Of a stretch of DNA of 18,947 nt, positions 13,418 through 18,947 are shown one piece after another; the stretch's first letter is position 1, and every line of letters starts with the position of its first letter. The translations under genes were made by a program, and so were the position numbers. The notes beneath the pieces are model-generated. The model ran no database searches and had not been told where the DNA came from. It saw nothing but the letters and a program-made list of their open reading frames with translations. Origin of the DNA: Pseudomonadota bacterium. Its GTDB lineage: Bacteria; Pseudomonadota; Gammaproteobacteria; Burkholderiales; Burkholderiaceae_B. The stretch lies in NCBI GenBank assembly GCA_023427085.1, contig JAEZBO010000153.1, positions 1-18,947 on the forward strand, in the 5' to 3' direction.

Positions 13418-15631
13418 TCAACGCCCCCGCAGCAGCTCGTCGGCGTCGAAGTCGTCGACCTCGATGACCTCGGCCACGGCCTCGTCGGCCGCCTGCAGCC
13501 GCGCCGCCTGCTCGTCGGTGATCGCGCCACGTTCATGGGCGTCGCGCCAGTTGCGGGTGCCGGCCTCTTTCATGCGGTCGTACAGCGGTTGCAGCGACGC
13601 GACCAGCTCGAACGCACGTTCGAGCTGGACCACGCCGGGATGGCCGCGCTGCTGCCACAGGTCGCCGACGATGCGGTCGCGCGTGGGCGACGGCGTCAGC
13701 AGCAGCTCGGCGCAGCGCTGGGTCAGCGCGTCGGACGGGCCGCGGCGGGCGCCCAGCGGCAGCACCAGCAGACGCAGCAGCCACGCGACCGGCTGCATCG
13801 GCATGTTGGCCAGCACGTCGCGCAAGCTGCGTTCGATGTTGGCCGCGCCGTGTTCCATGCACCACGACACCAGCGGCAGGTCGGCCTCGTGGCGGCCCTC
13901 GTCTTCCCAGCGCTTGAGCGTGGCCGACAGCAGATAGAGTTCGGACAGCACGTCGCCGAGCCGCGCCGAGATCATCTCCTTGCGTTTGAGCGCGCCGCCC
14001 AGGATGCCCAGCGCGGCCTCGGAGACCAGCGCGAAGGCCGACGAATACCGCGTGATCTGGCGGTAATGGCCGCTGACGCGGCCAGCCGCCGGCGCCGGGC
14101 CGACCCGGCCGCCGGTCCAGGCCATGCCCCAGGCGCGCAGGCCGTTGAGCACGCTGTGGCCGGCGTGTTTCCAGAAGATCGCATCGAAGTCCTCGAGGCC
14201 GCGTTCGGTGTCGCGGTCGCCCAGCGCGAGGATCTCCTGCATCAAATAGGGATGGCTGCGGATCGCACCCTGGCCGAAGATGATCAGGCAGCGCGTCAGG
14301 ATGTTGGCGCCCTCGACGGTGATGCTGACCGGGATCGCGCGGTACAGCGCGCCCAGGTAGTTCTGCGGGCCGTCGATGACCGCCTTGCCGGCGTGGATGT
14401 CCATCGCGTCGTTGACGGCGCTGCGCATGCGTTCGGTGGCGTGGTATTTCATGATGGCAGAGACCACCGCGGGCTTGTGGCCCTGGTCGAGCGCCGCGCA
14501 GGTGAGCCGGCGCGCGGCTTCGATCTGGTAGCTGCTGGCGGCCAGGAAACCGAGCTTGTCCTGGATGCCCTCGAATCGCCCGATCGCAATGCCGAACTGC
14601 TTGCGCACGCGGGCATAGGCGCCGCTGGTATGGGCCGAGAACGACACCGCCGCGGCCGACAGCGACGGCAGCGAAATGCCGCGGCCGGCCGCCAGCGCGC
14701 TCATCAGCATCTGCCAGCCGTGGCCGGCGCGCTCGGCGCCGCCGATCAGCGCATCGATGGGCACGAACACGTCGACGCCCTCGGTCGGGCCGTTCTGGAA
14801 CATCTGCATGGCCGGCAGGTGGCGCCGGCCCATCGTGATGCCGGGCAGGTCGGTGGGCACCAGCGCCACCGAGATGCCGATGTTTTCCTTGTCGCCGAGC
14901 AGGTGCTCGGGGTCGTGCAGCTTGAACGCCAGTCCCAGCACCGTGGCCACCGGCCCCAGCGTGATGTAGCGCTTGCGCCAGTTCAGGCGGATGCCCAGCA
15001 CCTGCTGGCCGTCGACCAGCTGCCTGCAGACCACGCCGGTGTCGGTCATCGAGGCCGCATCGGAACCGGCTTCGGGACTGGTCAGGCCGAAGCACGGCAC
15101 CTCGGTGCCGGCCGCCAGCCGCGGCAGCCACTGCTGGCGTTGCGGCTCGGTGCCGAACTGCATCAGCAGCTCGCCCGGGCCGAGCGAATTGGGCACCATG
15201 ACCGTGACGGCGGCGGTCGACGAGCGCAGCGACAGCCGGCGCACGACCTCGGAGTGCGCGCTGGCCGAAAAGCCCAGCCCGCCGTACTCCTTGGGGATGA
15301 TCATGCCGAAGAAGCGATGCTGCTTGATGAAGGCCCAGGCTTCTTCGGGCAGGTCGCGCAGCGTCCACTGGATCTGCCATTCGTCGAGCATGTCGGCCAG
15401 CTGCGTGACCGGGCCGTCGATGAAGGCCTGTTCTTCGTCGGTCAGCCGCGCCGGGGGCATGCCGCGCAGGCTGGCCCAGTCGGGCTGGCCGGTGAACAGG
15501 TCGCCATCCCACCAGACGTCGCCGGCATCGATGGCTTCGCGTTCAGTATCGGACAAGGTAGGCAGGGCATTGCGTGCCCACTGGAACACCGGCCGCGTCA
15601 GCGTATCGCGGCGGAAGGATTTCCGAGCCAT
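13418..15631 (-). CDS. fadE: Acyl-CoA dehydrogenase, FadE type
   Basis: FAD-dependent enzyme for the first step of fatty-acid beta-oxidation (acyl-CoA to trans-2-enoyl-CoA). It has 737 residues. The FadE-specific N-terminal block LPTLSDTEREAIDAGDVWWDGDLF (23-46) is followed by the acyl-CoA dehydrogenase core: IIPKEYGGLGFS (111-122), CFGLTSPEAGSDAASM (180-195) and RKQFGIAIGRFEGIQDKLG (343-361). VEGANILTRCLIIFGQGAIRSHPY contains the likely catalytic E440. The C-terminal third fits the DUF1974 domain of this family. The start at 15631 is confirmed by AAAGGAGG 6 nt upstream. The open frame continues to 17050 but is antisense to another gene. E. coli FadE (814 residues) has an N-terminal hydrophobic part that is missing here, so this version may be soluble or peripheral. 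Confidence 0.92.
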   Translation of the reverse strand: MARKSFRRDTLTRPVFQWARNALPTLSDTEREAIDAGDVWWDGDLFTGQPDWASLRGMPPARLTDEEQAFIDGPVTQLADMLDEWQIQWTLRDLPEEAWAFIKQHRFFGMIIPKEYGGLGFSASAHSEVVRRLSLRSSTAAVTVMVPNSLGPGELLMQFGTEPQRQQWLPRLAAGTEVPCFGLTSPEAGSDAASMTDTGVVCRQLVDGQQVLGIRLNWRKRYITLGPVATVLGLAFKLHDPEHLLGDKENIGISVALVPTDLPGITMGRRHLPAMQMFQNGPTEGVDVFVPIDALIGGAERAGHGWQMLMSALAAGRGISLPSLSAAAVSFSAHTSGAYARVRKQFGIAIGRFEGIQDKLGFLAASSYQIEAARRLTCAALDQGHKPAVVSAIMKYHATERMRSAVNDAMDIHAGKAVIDGPQNYLGALYRAIPVSITVEGANILTRCLIIFGQGAIRSHPYLMQEILALGDRDTERGLEDFDAIFWKHAGHSVLNGLRAWGMAWTGGRVGPAPAAGRVSGHYRQITRYSSAFALVSEAALGILGGALKRKEMISARLGDVLSELYLLSATLKRWEDEGRHEADLPLVSWCMEHGAANIERSLRDVLANMPMQPVAWLLRLLVLPLGARRGPSDALTQRCAELLLTPSPTRDRIVGDLWQQRGHPGVVQLERAFELVASLQPLYDRMKEAGTRNWRDAHERGAITDEQAARLQAADEAVAEVIEVDDFDADELLRGR

Positions 15632-15745
15632 GATTGACCTCCTTTGCTTGTCTCGTTGTGGCGACGGCGGACGGGCGTCGATACTGCCCGGCCGGCCGGC
15701 GCTGTTCCAGGCAAAGGTAACAGAAAAAGGGGCCGGCGCGCCGCA

Positions 15746-15775
15746 TTGGCAGCCGCGCGCGCCATCGCGTAAAGT
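15746..15775 (+). promoter_or_regulatory. Candidate sigma70 promoter for the SpmAB-like gene
   Basis: TTGGCA (15746-15751) and TAAAGT (15770-15775) are 18 bp apart, with five and four consensus matches. Transcription would begin about 20 nt before the ATG at 15803. The spacer 15632-15802 also holds the fadE ribosome-binding site on the other strand; no clear fadE promoter was found. Confidence 0.48.
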
Positions 15776-15802
15776 TCGCTTAGTTTTCATGCGCCCTCCT
15801 TC

Positions 15803-17032
15803 ATGCTCAATATCCTCTGGCTGGCCTTTTTCCTGATCGCCGCCGGCGCGGCGTTGTTTCGCTGGCTGGTGCTGGGCGATCCCGACGTCTTTGCGCTGAT
15901 GGTGCGCGGCCTGTTCGACATGGCCAGGCTGTCGGTCGAGGTCATGGTGCTGCTGTTCGGCACGCTGACGCTGTGGCTGGGCTTCTTGCGCATCGCCGAA
16001 GCCGCCGGGCTGGTCGACAAGCTGGCGCGGCTGCTGGGGCCGCTGTTCGCGCGGCTGATGCCCGAGGTGCCGCGCGGCCATCCGGCGATCGGCCTGATCA
16101 CGCTGAACTTCGCCGCCAACGGCCTGGGCCTGGACAATGCCGCCACGCCGATCGGCCTGCGCGCGATGCGCGAGCTGCAGACGCTCAATCCGCGGCCCGA
16201 CACCGCCACCAACGCGCAGATCCTGTTCCTGGCGCTGAACGCCTCGTCGCTGACGCTGCTGCCGGTGACGATCTTCATGTACCGCGCCCAGCAGGGCGCG
16301 CCGGACCCTGCCATGGTGTTCCTGCCGATCCTGCTGGCCACCAGCGCGTCGACGCTGGCCGCGCTGCTGTCGGTGGCGTGGATGCAGCGGCTGCGGCTGC
16401 ACGATCCGGTGGTGCTGGCCTGGCTGGGCGGCGTGGCGCTGCTGCTGGGCGGCTTCATGGCGGTGGCCGCGACGCTGTCGGCCGCGACGCTGGCGTCGAT
16501 CTCGACGCTGGCCGGCAACCTGACGCTGTTCGGCATCATCATCGCCTTCCTGGTCGCCGGCGCGATCCGCAAGGTGCCGGTCTACGACAACTTCATCGAG
16601 GGCGCCAAGCAGGGCTTCGACATCGCCAAGAACCTGCTGCCTTACCTGGTGGCGATGCTGTGCGCGGTCGGCGTGCTGCGCGCCTCCGGCGCGCTCGACT
16701 TCGCGCTCGACGGCCTGCGCTGGCTGGTCACCGCCGCCGGCCTGGACACCGGCTTCGTCGATGCGATGCCAACCGCGCTGGTCAAGCCCTTCTCGGGCAG
16801 CGCGGCCCGCGCGATGCTGCTCGAGACCATGGAACACTTCGGCGTCGACAGCTTCCCGGCGCTGGTGGCCGCGACCGTGCAGGGCAGCACTGAAACCACC
16901 TTCTACGTGCTGGCCGTGTACTTCGGCGCGGTCGGCATCCAGCGCGCCCGCCACGCGGTCGGCTGCTCGCTGCTGGCCGACCTGGCCGGCGTGGTGGCGT
17001 CCGTGCTGGTCTGCTACTGGTTTTTCGGCTGA
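15803..17032 (+). CDS. Fused SpmA-SpmB-type nucleoside-recognition membrane protein
   Basis: A 409-residue polytopic inner-membrane protein made of two Gate (nucleoside-recognition) domains. The SpmA-like half (about 1-200) carries GLITLNFAANGLGLDNAATPIGLRAM (97-122) and LFLALNASSLTLLPVTIFMYR. The SpmB-like half (about 235-409) carries GAIRKVPVYDNFIEGAKQGFDIAKNLLPYLVAMLC, ALVKPFSGSAARAMLLETM (325-343) and STETTFYVLAVYFGAVG. SpmA and SpmB are separate in Bacillus and take part in spore-core dehydration; non-sporulating proteobacteria carry fused forms of unknown function, probably transport. The start has no Shine-Dalgarno. An ATG at 15789 is out of frame, and ATG 15803 begins the first membrane helix. 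It is divergent from fadE, and a LysR gene follows 44 nt downstream. Confidence 0.85.
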   Translation: MLNILWLAFFLIAAGAALFRWLVLGDPDVFALMVRGLFDMARLSVEVMVLLFGTLTLWLGFLRIAEAAGLVDKLARLLGPLFARLMPEVPRGHPAIGLITLNFAANGLGLDNAATPIGLRAMRELQTLNPRPDTATNAQILFLALNASSLTLLPVTIFMYRAQQGAPDPAMVFLPILLATSASTLAALLSVAWMQRLRLHDPVVLAWLGGVALLLGGFMAVAATLSAATLASISTLAGNLTLFGIIIAFLVAGAIRKVPVYDNFIEGAKQGFDIAKNLLPYLVAMLCAVGVLRASGALDFALDGLRWLVTAAGLDTGFVDAMPTALVKPFSGSAARAMLLETMEHFGVDSFPALVAATVQGSTETTFYVLAVYFGAVGIQRARHAVGCSLLADLAGVVASVLVCYWFFG

Positions 17033-17076
17033 TGGCGGGCGCGAGGCCACGCTGGCAAGACCGCCGGCATTAGCCC

Positions 17077-17994
17077 ATGAACCTGTCGATCCGCCATCTG
17101 CGCGCCTTCCAGGCGCTGGTCGCCGAACGCAACTTCACGCGCGCGGCCGAGCTGTGCAACCTGACCCAGTCGGCCTTCAGCGCGCTGATCGCCAACCTCG
17201 AGACCGGCCTGGGCGTGCGGCTGTTCTCGCGCAATACCCGCCACGTCGAACTGACCTCCGAAGGCCGTGTGTTCGAGCGCATCGCCGCGCGGCTGCTGCC
17301 CGAGATGGAACACGCGCTGCTCGAGATGAGCGACCAGGTGCAGCGCAAGCAGGGCCGCGTCGCGATCGCGGCGCTGCCGTCGATTTCCTCGGGCATGCTG
17401 CCGCCGCTGGTGCGCCAGTTCGAGAGCCGTTACCCCGGCATCGAACTGGTGCTGCACGACCTGGCCAACAGTCCGTGCCTGGACCTGCTGCGCAGCCGGC
17501 AGGTCGACTTCGCGCTGTGCGCGGCGGTCGCGCCGAGCGGCGAATTCAGCGTCGAGAAGCTCGGCAGCGACACCTTCCATTTCGTCTGCGACAAACACCA
17601 CCGGCTGGCCGGCCAGGCCCGGCTGAGCGCCGCCGAGCTGCTGGACGAGTCGATCATCGTGTTCGAGAAGCAGAGCAGCATCCGCCAGCACCTGGACGCC
17701 TGCATCTATCCGCGGCGCTGGACCGTGGCGCGCGAGGTGCACAACCTGTCGACCGCGGCGGCGCTGGTGCAGGCCGGGCTGGGCGCGACCATCGTGCCGA
17801 CCATCGCGCTGGCGCAGTTCGACATGCGCGCGCTGCGGGCCATCCCGGTCAAGCTGCCGATCAACGAACGCGCGATCTGCCTGATCCGCCGCAAGGACGG
17901 CGACGACTCGATCGCCGCCGCCGCGTTCATCGAGCTGCTGCGCGGCGCGCTGGCGCGTCAGGTGCGCGAACTGGCCGCCAGCCAGCGCGCATAG
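17077..17994 (+). CDS. LysR-family transcriptional regulator
   Basis: A 305-residue LysR-type regulator. The N-terminal winged helix-turn-helix covers about residues 3-61: LSIRHLRAFQALVAERNFTRAAELCNLTQSAFS, then LETGLGVRLFSRNTRHVELTSEG. A linker helix follows, then the periplasmic-binding-protein-like effector domain starting at GRVAIAALPSISSGMLPPLV. Length and domain order are normal. It lies 44 nt after the SpmAB-like gene on the same strand. It is convergent with the D-2-hydroxyacid dehydrogenase, with a 37-nt overlap of coding ends. LysR genes usually control a divergent neighbour, but here the upstream neighbour is co-directional, so its target cannot be guessed from position. Effector unknown. 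Confidence 0.92.
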   Translation: MNLSIRHLRAFQALVAERNFTRAAELCNLTQSAFSALIANLETGLGVRLFSRNTRHVELTSEGRVFERIAARLLPEMEHALLEMSDQVQRKQGRVAIAALPSISSGMLPPLVRQFESRYPGIELVLHDLANSPCLDLLRSRQVDFALCAAVAPSGEFSVEKLGSDTFHFVCDKHHRLAGQARLSAAELLDESIIVFEKQSSIRQHLDACIYPRRWTVAREVHNLSTAAALVQAGLGATIVPTIALAQFDMRALRAIPVKLPINERAICLIRRKDGDDSIAAAAFIELLRGALARQVRELAASQRA

Positions 17995-18947
17995 GCGGCC
18001 GCGAAGGCCTCGATGACGCGGCGCTCGTGGCCTTGCGAGGCCGAGCTGTCGTGCGGGCTGAGCCAGACCTCGGGCAACAGCCACAGCGGCGAGTCGGCCG
18101 GCAGCGGCTCCTGTGCGTAGGTGTCGAGATAGGCGCCGGCCAGCCGCCGCTGCTGCAAGGCCTCGACCAGCGCGGCCTGGTCCAGCAGCTCGCCGCGCGC
18201 GACGTTGGCCACCCGCGCGCTGGCCGGCAACAAGGCCAGCCGCCGCGCATCGAGCAGACCGGCGGTCTCGTCGGTCAGCGGCGCGGCCAGCACCAGCCAG
18301 TCGCAGGCGGGCAGCAGTTCGTCGAGCCGGCTCAGCGGCACGCAGCGATCGAAGGCCGGATCGGGCGCGCCACTGCGGCGCACGCCGCTGACGTCGAAAC
18401 CGACCGCGCGCAATAGCCGGGCGATCTCGCGGCCGATCGGCCCGGCGCCGACCACCACCGCCTGCTGGCCGGCGACGTCGCGCGGCCGCGCGTCCCACGG
18501 AAACGGCGACCAGCGCCGCTGCGCCTGGGCCGGCAGCCAGCGGCCGAAGCCACGCGACAGCGCCAGCATGGCCGCCAGCGCGGTCTGCGCGATCGGCACC
18601 GCCGTCACGCCGCTCGAGCCGGTGACCTCGACGCCGCGCGCCAGCGACGGCGCGTACTGCGGCAGATCGAGCCCGGCCGAACAGACGTGCAACCATTGCA
18701 GGTTCGGACAGCGGTCGACCTGCGCAAAGAATAGATTCGAGCGTTCGCCCGGCCGGCGCAGCGAGCTGCCGACGTACAGCTCGCGCGAAAAGAAGGCGAT
18801 GCGCACGTCGGCTGTTGCGGCATCGACATCGGCCACGCAGCGCAACGCGTGGCCGGCCTCGCGCGCCATCGCGTCGAAGCGCGCGCCGTCGCTGGCCAGC
18901 ACCGCGGGCGACACCAGGATGGCGCCATCGCGCGGGCGGGCGGCCGC
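17958..18947 (-). CDS. D-isomer-specific 2-hydroxyacid dehydrogenase, 5' end outside the window
   Basis: NAD(P)H-dependent enzyme interconverting 2-keto acids and D-2-hydroxy acids; the best guess is a glyoxylate/hydroxypyruvate-type reductase. Counted from an in-frame GTG at 18914, it has 318 residues. The frame remains open to the window edge, and the segment AILVSPAVLASDGARFDAMA looks like a real first strand and helix, so the true start probably lies a little upstream. The Rossmann motif is VVVGAGPIGREIARLL (G156, G158, G161). The catalytic triad is R240 (NVARGELLDQ), E269 (TYAQEPLP) and H288 (LSPHDSS). The basic residues after the second Rossmann strand (GVRRSG) hint at NADPH preference. 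It is convergent with the LysR gene and shares 37 nt with it. Confidence 0.88.
   Translation of the reverse strand, partial: AAARPRDGAILVSPAVLASDGARFDAMAREAGHALRCVADVDAATADVRIAFFSRELYVGSSLRRPGERSNLFFAQVDRCPNLQWLHVCSAGLDLPQYAPSLARGVEVTGSSGVTAVPIAQTALAAMLALSRGFGRWLPAQAQRRWSPFPWDARPRDVAGQQAVVVGAGPIGREIARLLRAVGFDVSGVRRSGAPDPAFDRCVPLSRLDELLPACDWLVLAAPLTDETAGLLDARRLALLPASARVANVARGELLDQAALVEALQQRRLAGAYLDTYAQEPLPADSPLWLLPEVWLSPHDSSASQGHERRVIEAFAAAYARWLAASSRT

Noticed and set aside
15632..17050. N-terminal extension of the fadE frame, giving a 1210-codon open frame on the minus strand
   Set aside because: It is antisense to the SpmAB-like gene, rich in Gln/Arg/His/Gly as expected for a shadow frame, and a strong Shine-Dalgarno marks the true start at 15631.
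1..18947. Mobile elements, CRISPR, phage or defence islands
   Set aside because: No transposase, integrase, direct-repeat array or terminal inverted repeats were found; base composition is even and genes are mainly housekeeping.

Overview
The window is dense, GC-rich bacterial chromosome with strong codon-position bias. By eye it looks like a betaproteobacterium of the order Burkholderiales, probably Alcaligenaceae (Bordetella/Achromobacter type). The grounds are the hda - HAD phosphatase - pcnB - folK run, the two-subunit glycyl-tRNA synthetase next to gmhB and a PlsC-type acyltransferase, a short two-domain class I fumarase, and a FadE-type acyl-CoA dehydrogenase. This placement is inference from gene content, not a database result. 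No tRNA, rRNA, CRISPR array, insertion sequence or phage gene was seen. No stretch over about 300 bases lacks a gene.

Layout. (1) 1-3079, plus strand: the 3' part of hda, an HAD-IB phosphatase, pcnB and folK. The first three overlap by 4 and 1 nt and look translationally coupled. (2) 3180-4698: a TetR-family repressor gene divergent from an uncharacterised multi-pass membrane protein gene, with a perfect 8+8 bp palindrome between them as the likely operator. (3) 4726-7150, minus strand: an enoyl-CoA hydratase/isomerase gene followed by class I fumarase, ending in a hairpin plus T-tract terminator. (4) 7306-12860, plus strand: glyQ, glyS, gmhB, a 1-acylglycerol-3-phosphate acyltransferase and a YgjP-like zinc metallopeptidase. 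Neighbours overlap by 4 nt or lie 2 nt apart. gloA follows with its own likely promoter, and a strong bidirectional terminator ends the run. (5) 13418-15631, minus strand: FadE-like acyl-CoA dehydrogenase. (6) 15803-17994, plus strand: a fused SpmA-SpmB-type membrane protein and a LysR regulator. (7) 17958-18947, minus strand: a D-2-hydroxyacid dehydrogenase whose 3' end overlaps the end of the LysR gene and whose 5' end runs off the window.

Most genes are housekeeping: replication control, RNA polyadenylation, folate, translation, LPS heptose and phospholipid synthesis, methylglyoxal detoxification, beta-oxidation and the TCA cycle. The most interesting point is in the YgjP-like metallopeptidase at 11613-12860. 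Its N-terminus carries an exact match to the bacterial beta-sliding-clamp-binding pentapeptide (QLDLF, residues 8-12), followed by a disordered Ala/Pro/Ser/Gly linker of about 150 residues and then the HExxH zincin domain. A clamp-binding motif tethered to a minimal zincin recalls the eukaryotic protease SPRTN, which pairs a SprT zincin with a PCNA-binding motif. A clamp-tethered bacterial protease acting on replication-blocking proteins is therefore a testable idea. The second point of interest is the palindrome-controlled TetR/membrane-protein pair.
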